NCBI GenBank assembly: GCA_017559185.1
Contig: JAFYSU010000014.1
Coordinates: 1-64,000 of the forward strand
DNA from: Oscillospiraceae bacterium
GTDB taxonomy: Bacteria; Bacillota; Clostridia; Oscillospirales; Ruminococcaceae
DNA: 64,000 nucleotides
Reading direction: 5' to 3'
The notes below the pieces were generated by a model that did no database searches, was not told where the DNA came from, and worked only from the letters and a program-made list of their open reading frames with translations. This document shows positions 28,976 through 36,175 of this stretch, piece after piece. Position numbers and translations under genes: made by a program. Within the stretch, counting starts at the first letter, position 1; each line of letters starts with the position of its first letter.

Positions 28976-29335
28976 TTTGTCTTATTTGAGACAGAAATAT
29001 AGCGATATTTCCTATAATTTTTGTGCCATTTGGGACAAATGCGTTAAAAAGTCCCTGCCGACTTTTAATTTGTTTGTCTTATTTGAGACGGTTTTTGCGT
29101 CGAAATTTCTGCGTTTTTGTATCGTTTGGTACAAAAAACGCTGTATTTCTTGAATTTTTGTACTAAATGAGACAGACGAGCAAAAAAGTGTACTTTTTGC
29201 TCGTCTACTTTATTAATCGGTCAGGGGCTTTTTTTCTAAAGTACCCCTAAAAAACTTTGTCAAACAACACAAATGGTGGATGCAAATCGCTTGTGTTTAT
29301 TGGTGCAAATGTCACAAATTCTCAAATGAGACAAA
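28976..29335 (+). repeat. Cluster of six degenerate 20-bp dyads upstream of csrA
   Basis: Consensus TTTGTCTCA-tt-TGAGACAAA. Copies start at 28976, 29020, 29073, 29116, 29157 and 29316; the first five are 41-53 bases apart. Four are followed or surrounded by further inverted repeats (28994-29011, 29044-29068, 29174-29206, 29333-29366), and copy 4 sits in the middle of a larger hairpin GCGTTTTTGT / ACAAAAAACGC. The cluster ends just before csrA. It may be a multi-site operator; no protein is predicted in it. Confidence 0.6.
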
Positions 29336-29371
29336 CGCGTTAAAAAGTACACTTTTTAACGCGTTTTTAAA
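29333..29371 (+). terminator. Terminator-like hairpin just before csrA
   Basis: A perfect 16-bp stem (29333-29348 with 29351-29366) and 2-base loop followed by TTAA within GTTTTTAA. It ends about 15 bases before the csrA ribosome site, so it could attenuate csrA transcription. Confidence 0.55.
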
Positions 29372-29392
29372 TCTGATAGGAGGTCAGTAAAA

Positions 29393-29644
29393 ATGTTGGT
29401 GCTTGGAAGGAACCTTGGCGACACCATTGTTATTAACGACAACATTGTAATTACCGTTTTTGAAAGCAATAAAACGGGGGACAAATTCAAAATCGCAATT
29501 GATGCCCCAAAGGAAGTAAAAATCCAGCGTGGCGAACTTTGCGACAAGGCAGCCGAATACGCCGCAAAGGTGGAAAGGCTCAAACAGGTGGAAATTAAAC
29601 GCCAAAACAAACAGGCAAGAAAATTTTCTGCCGAAACCTATTAA
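29393..29644 (+). CDS. csrA: Carbon storage regulator CsrA
   Basis: An 83-residue RNA-binding repressor, slightly longer than the usual 61-75. It reads 'MLVLGRNLGDTIVINDNI' and 'FKIAIDAPKEVKIQRGELC', the conserved beta-strands with the Arg at the binding edge; the C-terminal 35 residues are a charged helix. In Firmicutes CsrA blocks flagellin translation by binding GGA motifs over the ribosome site and is antagonised by FliW. The flagellin gene is next downstream and its leader has such motifs; no fliW lies in the window. GGAGG precedes the ATG. Confidence 0.93.
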   Translation: MLVLGRNLGDTIVINDNIVITVFESNKTGDKFKIAIDAPKEVKIQRGELCDKAAEYAAKVERLKQVEIKRQNKQARKFSAETY

Positions 29645-29739
29645 GTTTTTTAGCTTTCGCCAAACGCTTAAAGCGCGCTAAGCGTGCGGTGGGAGTTGAA
29701 AATAAAAAAATCCCATTTATTTTAGGTGAGAACCACAAA

Positions 29740-29894
29740 GGCTTCTCCTTGAGGAGAAGCTGTCGCTGAAAGCGACTGATGAGGCGGTATAGCAAAGGAT
29801 TTATTGCAATATCAAAGTTAAAACAGAACAACAATTTTGTTTAACACCTCATCCGCTTCGCTAACGCTCGGCACCTTCTCCTCAAGGAGAAGGC
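29740..29894. repeat. Interspersed palindromic repeat E (155 bp, complete)
   Basis: Terminal inverted repeats GGCTTCTCCTTGAGGAGAAG and CTTCTCCTCAAGGAGAAGGC; each end is itself a hairpin. Inside come GTCGCTGAAAGCGAC and TGATGAGG on the left, CCTCATCCGCTTCGCTAACG on the right, and an AT-rich centre of about 75 bases. It lies in the 426-base gap between csrA and flagellin. It has no ORF. Confidence 0.8.
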
Positions 29895-29972
29895 ATATAA
29901 GCCTAAACGGTAGCTTTCGTTCCTTATACAAGGAAAGTCCTTTACGGTAATACCTAATACTGAAATGGGAGT

Positions 29973-29990
29973 AAATAAAATATTTTATTT
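29973..29990. promoter_or_regulatory. 18-bp perfect palindrome upstream of flagellin
   Basis: AAATAAAATATTTTATTT is its own reverse complement. It lies about 80 bases before the flagellin start. It could be an operator or just an AT-rich upstream element; I found no clear sigma-D type promoter in this gap. Confidence 0.35.
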
Positions 29991-30049
29991 AAATTAACAG
30001 CCACGAACCCCCAATGAAATCAGATTATAGGACGCTGTTTTCGGGGAAT

Positions 30050-30073
30050 GGCTGCAAGGAGGAAAAAATTATG
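30050..30073 (+). promoter_or_regulatory. Flagellin ribosome site with CsrA-type GGA motifs
   Basis: Leader reads CGGGGAATGGCTGCAAGGAG, GAAAAAATT, ATG. The AAGGAGG ribosome site carries GGA and a second GGA lies 16 bases before it. Paired GGA motifs over a ribosome site are the known arrangement for CsrA control of hag in Bacillus. Binding here is inference. Confidence 0.5.
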
Positions 30074-32320
30074 GCAGGTAGTGTAGTAAGAACTAATATC
30101 ATGGCGATGAACGCAAACCGTTCCCTTGGTATCAACAATGGTCTCGTTTCCAAATCCTTGGAAAAACTGTCTTCCGGTTTCAGAATCAACCGCGCTGGTG
30201 ACGATGCTTCCGGTCTGGCAATTTCCGAAAAAATGAAAGCTCAGATTAAAGGTCTGGAAACAGCTTCCGCAAACTCCCAGGACGGTATCTCCCTTATTCA
30301 GACTGCAGAAGGCGCTCTGACAGAAGTTCACAACATGCTCAACCGTATGGTTGAACTGGCTACAAAATCCGCAAACGGCACACTTCAGAACGAAGTTGAC
30401 CGTGAAGCTCTTCAGGCAGAAGTTGACTCCCTGCTCGAAGAAATTGACCGTATCGGTAATTCCACAAACTTCAACGGCATCAACCTGCTGGACGGCAGCC
30501 TTGCTACCGAAACAGTTGCTGACACTGCAGTTGTTGAAGGCGCAGGCAAACAGGTTATGATTAACAGCTCCACAGAAGATATTACTTATGTATTGAACGA
30601 CGGTGTTAAAGACACATTTAAGACAGCTACTGCAGTTGGTGCTGTAACTAATGGTGCAACAGACCTTACTGTTACTGTTAACTACACCGATGCAGACGGT
30701 AACGCTAAATCTATGGATGTTAAGGTTGCAATTGGTGCGGCAACTGCTGCTGCTGCTACTGGTACAGCTATTGTTGCTGGCTTGAATGCTAACGAAGATT
30801 TCTCCAAACTTTTCACAGCTGCAGATACTGCTGCTGGTGCTGATGGTAAAATCAATATTACATCCAATGTAGTTGGTGCAAACGGTCCTAAGGTTACAAG
30901 CTTCTCCATTGCATCTTCCGTTCCTGCAAACTATACTGCTTCGACACACGCTAAGGATACTACTAACTCTGTTGCTGGTGCTGACCCATCCGCTACAGTT
31001 ACTTTTGCTGCTAATCCAGAAAAAGAAGACACCATCACAATTGGTGACAAAACTTACGAATTTGTTGCAAAAGCAGGCGACGCTGTTAAAGGCGAAGGCA
31101 ACATTGCTGTTGTTCTTGGTGCTGACGAAGATGCAACCGCTGCAAATCTTGTTGCTGCAATGAAAGAAAACGGTGTTTCCAGTGCGACAGCTGATGCAGC
31201 CAATAATGCAATTAAAATTGCTGACCTTTCCGAAATTTCCGTTGCTCAGAACAGCGTTCAGATTACCGAAATGGACGAAGCATTCCTTGTTGATGCACAG
31301 GCTGCAACAAAAGGCGAATACACCATGTCAATCGGTGCAGGTACAGCTAGCGAAAAACACACCTTCACACTGAAATACATGGACAAAGAAGGTACACAGA
31401 AAGAGCTGAAAGTGGAATATGATTCCAATGCCACTGCTGCAACAAACCGCAATAACATTATCAGCGAGCTGAAGAAAAACACAGAGCTTTCTGAACTGTT
31501 CGACATTGAAGCATCTGCAACAGGTTCCGATATCGTATTCAAAGCTAAAGACGCAGGCAGCGAAGCAGGCAGAGTTCTTGCAGGTGCTTCCACTGATGAC
31601 GAAGCTAACGGCACAACAACTGTTTCCGCATTGGCAACAAAAGAACCTAAAGATGCAGGCAAAGTATTGTCCCTCGACTATGCTGCTCTGGAAGAAGGCG
31701 ACACCCTTACCGTTAACGGTAAAACCTACGAATTCGTTCAGAACGCAAACACAGCTGCTAAAGAAGGCAACATTGCTATCGTTAAAGGTGCTGATGAAGA
31801 AGAAACAATGAAAGCTCTTGCTTCCGCACTGCGCAACGACGGCGTTGAAATGACCTTCGACAACGGCACAAACACCATTACATTCATGGACGATGCTGTT
31901 ATTCCTGAAGAAAAAGAAGTTGGCGGTCTCCAGCTCCAGATTGGTGATACTTCCGACAGCTTCAATGTAATGACTGTTAACGTAGACGACCTGCGTTCCG
32001 AAGCTCTTGGTCTGTCCGGTCTGGACATCTCCAACGCTGACAACGCAAGTGCTGCAATCAACACAATTAAAGACGCTATCAACAAAGTATCCACAAACCG
32101 TGCAAACATGGGTGCTCTGCAGAACCGTCTGGAATACACCATCAACAACTTGGATGTAGCTTCTGAAAACATGAACGCTGCAAACAGCCGTATCCGTGAT
32201 ACAGACATGGCTAAAGAAATGATGAACTACACCAAGATGAACGTTCTGACTCAGGCAGCTCAGGCTATGCTTGCTCAGGCTAACCAGCAGCCACAGTCCG
32301 TTCTCCAGCTGCTCGGCTAA
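30071..32320 (+). CDS. Flagellin, large, with duplicated variable domain
   Basis: About 749 residues, far longer than the usual 270-500. The filament core is conserved: N-terminal D0/D1 ('[12 protein letters not shown]', '[20 protein letters not shown]', '[14 protein letters not shown]') and C-terminal D1/D0 ending '[11 protein letters not shown]'. The middle (about 180-620) has two unit types in tandem: a B unit at about 180-290 and 413-516, and an A unit at about 308-393 and 528-620 ('[13 protein letters not shown]' versus '[13 protein letters not shown]'). So the variable region arose by one B-A duplication. True start is the ATG at 30071. Expected to be secreted by the flagellar export system. 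Confidence 0.96.
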   Translation: MAGSVVRTNIMAMNANRSLGINNGLVSKSLEKLSSGFRINRAGDDASGLAISEKMKAQIKGLETASANSQDGISLIQTAEGALTEVHNMLNRMVELATKSANGTLQNEVDREALQAEVDSLLEEIDRIGNSTNFNGINLLDGSLATETVADTAVVEGAGKQVMINSSTEDITYVLNDGVKDTFKTATAVGAVTNGATDLTVTVNYTDADGNAKSMDVKVAIGAATAAAATGTAIVAGLNANEDFSKLFTAADTAAGADGKINITSNVVGANGPKVTSFSIASSVPANYTASTHAKDTTNSVAGADPSATVTFAANPEKEDTITIGDKTYEFVAKAGDAVKGEGNIAVVLGADEDATAANLVAAMKENGVSSATADAANNAIKIADLSEISVAQNSVQITEMDEAFLVDAQAATKGEYTMSIGAGTASEKHTFTLKYMDKEGTQKELKVEYDSNATAATNRNNIISELKKNTELSELFDIEASATGSDIVFKAKDAGSEAGRVLAGASTDDEANGTTTVSALATKEPKDAGKVLSLDYAALEEGDTLTVNGKTYEFVQNANTAAKEGNIAIVKGADEEETMKALASALRNDGVEMTFDNGTNTITFMDDAVIPEEKEVGGLQLQIGDTSDSFNVMTVNVDDLRSEALGLSGLDISNADNASAAINTIKDAINKVSTNRANMGALQNRLEYTINNLDVASENMNAANSRIRDTDMAKEMMNYTKMNVLTQAAQAMLAQANQQPQSVLQLLG

Positions 32321-32367
32321 TCTTTAGGTTAGTTTTACACAGCTTAAACGGTTATTCATTAATTAAT

Positions 32368-32399
32368 AAAAAAACTCCGCTTCGGCGGAGTTTTTTTTT
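32368..32399 (+). terminator. Terminator after flagellin
   Basis: Stem AAAAAAACTCCGC / GCGGAGTTTTTTT with TTCG tetraloop and nine Ts. Confidence 0.95.
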
Positions 32400-32497
32400 A
32401 TGCCCTAAAAGGCTTTGTTAGTGCGGCAAGCTTATTGTTTTGCCAAAGCATTCTCCCATAGGGAGAAGGGGGACCGCTTGCGGTGGTTGAGGGGTTG

Positions 32498-32566
32498 CAT
32501 GAAGTTTCATTGTTTATCTTAGCTTAGATATAACGGTAAATCTCTGCTGTTACCCCTCATCAGTCA
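32498..32566. repeat. 69-base repeated segment, copy 2
   Basis: Ungapped match to 28704-28772. Confidence 0.75.
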
Positions 32567-32584
32567 GCTGACGCTGACAGCTTC

Positions 32585-32664
32585 TACGACTCGCTTCGCT
32601 CGCATGCATTAGCTCTGTCAGCCAATCACACTTCGCTTCGCTTGTGTTCTTGGGACATCGCGTC
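32585..32664. repeat. About 82-base repeated module, copy 3
   Basis: TACGACTCGCTTCGCTCGCA, then TGCATTAGCTCTGTCAGCC, ending GTGTTCTTGGGACATCGCGT. It interrupts the stem of palindromic element D between CAGCTTC and CTCCCGTGGGAGAAG. Confidence 0.8.
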
Positions 32665-32825
32665 TCCCGTGGGAGAAGCCCTTGGCAAATGCGGAAGTAC
32701 TGCCCATCAAGGGGAAGCCTCTGGCGGTGCGGTAAACTTACTGACTTTCACTAAAAAAACACCTTGCGCATAGAATACACACAGGGTAGGGCATTTGCTG
32801 CTTGCCGTCGGAGGTGTTATGACTT

Positions 32826-33590
32826 TTGAAGATACTAAATGCACAAAATATTGAGGTTAAATATCAGGCAGAAAACGGTGAAATAACAGCCCTGCATAAC
32901 ATTGTTTTTTCGGTTGAAAAGGGCGAATTTGTCAGCATAGTAGGTCCAAGCGGATGCGGTAAGTCTACTTTGCTTTCGGTTATAGCAGGTTTAATAACGC
33001 CCAACAAAGGCAGTGTTGAGGTGTGCGGTGAAAAGGTTACGGGAATATCCCAACACATAGGCTACATGCTGCAAAACGATAATCTTCTTGAATGGCGTAC
33101 AATATGGCAAAATGTTCTGCTTGGATTGGAAATACAAAACAAACTTACACCGCAAAACAAAGAACGAGCAAAAAAACTTTTGGAAAATTACGGCCTTGCG
33201 GGATTTGAGCAAAAATACCCATCGCAGCTTTCGGGAGGTATGCGCCAAAGGGTGGCACTTATACGCACACTTGCCGTAGACCCCGATATTCTGCTGTTGG
33301 ACGAAGCTTTTTCGGCATTGGATTTTCAAACCCGCCTTGAAGTAACTGACGATGTTTACAGCATATTAAAAAACGAAAACAAAACCACGCTAATGGTAAC
33401 GCATGATATTTCAGAAGCAATATCCATGGGGGACAGAATAATGCTGCTGTCACAGCGCCCTGCAAGCATAAAAGAGATAATTAATGTGGATTTCGGTACC
33501 GACAAGCGAATTCCCACAGCGTGCCGAACAACAGCAGGCTTTACGGAATATTTCGATTATATATGGAAAGAGTTGAAGGCCTATGGATAA
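32826..33590 (+). CDS. ABC importer ATP-binding protein (NitT/TauT class)
   Basis: A 254-residue ATPase that powers uptake. Walker A 'GPSGCGKSTLLSVIAG' near 40, signature 'LSGGMRQRVALIRTLA' near 138 and Walker B 'ILLLDEAFSALD' near 158 are intact. It belongs to the nitrate/sulfonate/taurine/pyrimidine-precursor importer class. Start TTG at 32826 has GGAGG ten bases before it; an out-of-frame ATG at 32819 would give only an 11-codon peptide. The permease start overlaps its end by eight bases. Confidence 0.92.
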   Translation: MKILNAQNIEVKYQAENGEITALHNIVFSVEKGEFVSIVGPSGCGKSTLLSVIAGLITPNKGSVEVCGEKVTGISQHIGYMLQNDNLLEWRTIWQNVLLGLEIQNKLTPQNKERAKKLLENYGLAGFEQKYPSQLSGGMRQRVALIRTLAVDPDILLLDEAFSALDFQTRLEVTDDVYSILKNENKTTLMVTHDISEAISMGDRIMLLSQRPASIKEIINVDFGTDKRIPTACRTTAGFTEYFDYIWKELKAYG

Positions 33591-34392
33591 ATCGACGGTA
33601 TCGGCGGAACGGGCAGTATACCTTAAAAAGCAGCAGCGCGAAAAGCGGTTGATAACACTTTGCCGTATTGGATTTTTGCTGCTGTTTATTGTTTTGTGGG
33701 AGCTTGCGGCAGCGGTCGGCTGGATAGACAGCTTTATTTTGAGTCAACCCACACGAATAGTAAAAACACTCTTTAATGTTGCCGACAATGACCTGCATCT
33801 GCACATAGCGGTAACGGTTTTTGAAACCTTGGCGGGTTTTGCTTTGGGAGCTGTGCTTGGCTGTATTGCCGCAGTGGTGCTGTGGTGGAGTGATTTTGTT
33901 TCCAAGGTTTGCGAACCGTATTTGGTAGTGCTTAACAGCCTGCCCAAAATAGCGCTTGGGCCCGTAATAATTATAATTGCAGGTGCAGGAACAAAGGCGA
34001 TAATTTTTATGGCACTTGCCATATCGCTTGTTGTTACCGTAATGGAAATGTTAAGCGGTTTTCGGTCAACATCGCCCGAACTTATAAAAATGGCTGTAAC
34101 CTTTGGTGCACAAAAACGGCAGATATTTCAAAAAATAGTTTTCCCCGCTAACATAAATACTCTTTTTAATTCATTAAAGATAAATATAGGGCTTTCACTT
34201 GTGGGTGTTATTGCAGGGGAGTTTTTGGTGTCCAAAGCAGGTTTGGGGTATTTAATAGTGTACGGCGGTCAGGTGTTCAAGATGGACATTGTAATGGCAA
34301 GTGTAATAATACTTGCGGCTGCGGCTGCTGTTATGTACGAGGGCGTAATACTGCTTCAAAGATTGGTAATGCGGTTTTACCGTTACCGATAA
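33583..34392 (+). CDS. ABC importer permease (NitT/TauT class)
   Basis: A 269-residue membrane protein with about six helices. The loop that couples to the ATPase is visible as 'EMLSGFRSTSPELIKMAVTF' followed by G-A-Q-K-R-Q-I-F-Q-K, a type of EAA motif. The first 25 residues are a basic cytoplasmic tail. It overlaps the ATPase gene and precedes the binding-protein gene by 50 bases. Confidence 0.92.
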   Translation: MDKSTVSAERAVYLKKQQREKRLITLCRIGFLLLFIVLWELAAAVGWIDSFILSQPTRIVKTLFNVADNDLHLHIAVTVFETLAGFALGAVLGCIAAVVLWWSDFVSKVCEPYLVVLNSLPKIALGPVIIIIAGAGTKAIIFMALAISLVVTVMEMLSGFRSTSPELIKMAVTFGAQKRQIFQKIVFPANINTLFNSLKINIGLSLVGVIAGEFLVSKAGLGYLIVYGGQVFKMDIVMASVIILAAAAAVMYEGVILLQRLVMRFYRYR

Positions 34393-34442
34393 AACTAATA
34401 TACCGTATTAATGTACGGATAACTGAAAGGGGAATGATTGAC

Positions 34443-35435
34443 ATGAAGCATATTGTACTTAAAGCGGCAGCAGCGTGTACTGTGGTATCCATGCTGTTTG
34501 CAGGCTGCGGTCAAAAACAGGAAAAACTTGACAGAGTAACGGTTTGCGAGGTAACACACTCCATTTTTTACGCACCGCAGTACCTTGCAATAAATTTGGG
34601 ATTTTTTGAGGAGGAGGGTATACAAATCGAGCTTTCCAACGGTCAAGGTGCAGACAAGGTAATGTCGGCAGTGCTGTCGGACAATATTGACATAGGCTTT
34701 GCAGGACCCGAAGCGTCGGTGTATGTATATAATGAAGGCAAGGAAGACTACACACAGGTGTTTGCACAGCTTACTCAGCGTGACGGTTCGTTTTTGGTGG
34801 GCAGAAATCCCGAGCCTGATTTTGACTGGAGTAATCTTAAAGGAAAACATATTCTTCCGGGGCGCAGGGGCGGTATGCCTTATATGACATTGGAATACGC
34901 CATGAATAAAAACGGAGTTGAACCGCACTCGCAAACAAATTTTGATGACAGTATCCAGTTTGCTGCAATGGCAGGTGCTTTTGCGGGCGGTACAGGCGAT
35001 TATGTTACCATATTCGAGCCGACAGCATCCATGCTTGAAGCCGAGGGTAAAGGGTATATTGTAGCTTCGGTAGGCGAGGAAGCGGGCGAAGTTCCGTACA
35101 CAGCATACTTTGCAAAGAAAAGCTTTATTGAAGAAAATCCGCAGCTTATTCAGCGTTTTACAAATGCGGTAGCGAAAGGACAGCGTTGGGCAGCAAGTCA
35201 TTCTGCCGAAGAAATAGCCGAAGTAATTGCACCGTCCTTCCCCGATACTCAAATGGAGCTTATGGTAACGGTGGTTCAGCGTTATAAGGATATAAATGCA
35301 TGGAGCACCATGCCGCAGATGAACGAAAAATCGTTTGAGCTGCTGCAGGAAATAATGGCACAGGCAGGTGAACTTGACCAAAAAGCACCTTACGACAAAA
35401 TAGTAAACAACGACTTTGCTGAAATGGCAGCATAA
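34443..35435 (+). CDS. ABC importer substrate-binding lipoprotein (NMT1/SsuA-like)
   Basis: About 330 residues. A lipoprotein signal with lipobox L-F-A-G-C places the lipidated cysteine at about residue 22. The mature part is a two-lobed NMT1/SsuA-like domain, starting 'VTVCEVTHSIFYAPQYLAIN' and with 'GQGADKVMSAVLSDNIDIGF'. The ligand (sulfonate, pyrimidine precursor or other) cannot be decided; there is no riboswitch upstream and no enzyme gene next door to hint at it. I prefer the ATG at 34443 because AGGGGA is too close to the one at 34434. Confidence 0.9.
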   Translation: MKHIVLKAAAACTVVSMLFAGCGQKQEKLDRVTVCEVTHSIFYAPQYLAINLGFFEEEGIQIELSNGQGADKVMSAVLSDNIDIGFAGPEASVYVYNEGKEDYTQVFAQLTQRDGSFLVGRNPEPDFDWSNLKGKHILPGRRGGMPYMTLEYAMNKNGVEPHSQTNFDDSIQFAAMAGAFAGGTGDYVTIFEPTASMLEAEGKGYIVASVGEEAGEVPYTAYFAKKSFIEENPQLIQRFTNAVAKGQRWAASHSAEEIAEVIAPSFPDTQMELMVTVVQRYKDINAWSTMPQMNEKSFELLQEIMAQAGELDQKAPYDKIVNNDFAEMAA

Positions 35436-35535
35436 GACTTAAAAAATTACGATAAAAATCAATTAAACGGCATATAAACACTTGCAAAACCAAGCGGTTT
35501 GTGTTAAATTATCTTATGGAATACGATTAGAGGAG

Positions 35536-35566
35536 AAAGAGTGGGCAGAAAACCCACTCTTTCCTT
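35536..35566 (+). terminator. Hairpin in the rimP-nusA operon leader
   Basis: Stem AAAGAGTGGG / CCCACTCTTT (35536-35545, 35553-35562) followed by CCTTT. It lies 50 bases before rimP and may be an attenuator of the nusA operon or the terminator of the importer. Confidence 0.5.
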
Positions 35567-35615
35567 TATGTTAAGACATCATGTAAAAAATCTGTCTGGA
35601 GGGATAGAAACTATA

Positions 35616-36098
35616 ATGGCAAGTGGTAAAAAGCCGAATACAATTACAACAGTTTCGGAGCTGGCAGCTCCGGTAGCGGAACAGTTTGGTGTACAGCTTT
35701 GGGATGTAAGATACGAAAAAGAGGGTGCATCTTGGTTCCTTAGAATATTCATCGACAAAGAGGGCGGCGTAAATATTGACGACTGCGAAAATGTAAGCCG
35801 TGCAATGAGCAAGCTGCTTGACGAAAACGACCCTATCGACCAGTCCTACTATCTGGAGGTTTCTTCTCCGGGCATCGGCCGTGACTTGGTTAGACCATGG
35901 CATTTTGAAAAATACCTTGGTCATGAAGTGGAAGTGCGCTTGATTCGCGCGGTTGAAGGTGTTAGAGACTTTATTGGCGAAATGACTGAATTTGACGGCA
36001 ACAATGTTACCATACTGCTTGAAGAGCTTGAAGCGGAAATGACATTTAATCTTAAAGAAGCAGCGTGGGTAAGACTTCACGAAGAAATTGATTTTTAA
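35616..36098 (+). CDS. rimP: Ribosome maturation factor RimP
   Basis: A 160-residue protein for 30S subunit maturation. It begins 'VSELAAPVAEQFGVQLWDVRY', has 'GGVNIDDCENVSRAMSKLLD' and the signature 'YYLEVSSPGIGRDLVRPWHF', and a C-terminal SH3-like domain. The frame is open from 35541, but that part is the hairpin leader; ATG 35616 follows GGAGGG. First gene of the nusA-infB operon, the standard order in Firmicutes. Confidence 0.95.
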   Translation: MASGKKPNTITTVSELAAPVAEQFGVQLWDVRYEKEGASWFLRIFIDKEGGVNIDDCENVSRAMSKLLDENDPIDQSYYLEVSSPGIGRDLVRPWHFEKYLGHEVEVRLIRAVEGVRDFIGEMTEFDGNNVTILLEELEAEMTFNLKEAAWVRLHEEIDF

Positions 36099-36175
36099 CC
36101 ACTAAATCAGAATATAAATAACCGCAGAGCATTAAGTGAGCTCTGCCCTTAACGATTGAAGGAGAAATGAAGAAA

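Larger units (their letters stand above)
32446..32745. repeat. Interspersed palindromic repeat mosaic D
   Basis: Fills most of the 505-base gap between flagellin and the ABC importer. It has an imperfect hairpin around TCTCCCATAGGGAGA, ACCGCTTGCGGT, the 69-base segment (32498-32566) shared with 28704-28772, CAGCTGACGCTGACAGCTTC, the 82-base module (32585-32664), then CTCCCGTGGGAG and a CTCTGGCGGTGCGGTAAACT end that also recurs at 28811-28830. No coding capacity seen. Confidence 0.7.

Noticed and set aside
28854-29153. 99-residue open frame on plus strand
   Set aside because: It crosses palindromic repeat C, the terminator-like hairpin and three of the dyads, so its sequence is set by the repeats. 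No ribosome site.
29223-29255. Terminator AGGGG / CCCCT with T and A runs
   Set aside because: Only a 5-bp stem with a long loop; too weak to call.
28976-29335. CRISPR-like array
   Set aside because: Repeats are degenerate 20-bp dyads with uneven spacing, intervals are themselves palindromic rather than unique spacers, and no cas genes are near.
32700-32826. Thiamine riboswitch before the NitT/TauT-type importer
   Set aside because: I looked because such importers can carry thiamine precursors, but CTGAGA, ACCCTT and the other core segments are absent. The only TPP riboswitch is the one before thiT.
32819-32854. 11-codon peptide (ATG 32819) before the importer ATPase
   Set aside because: It shares the ribosome site but overlaps the ATPase start out of frame and is too short to judge; noted only as a possible translational decoy.
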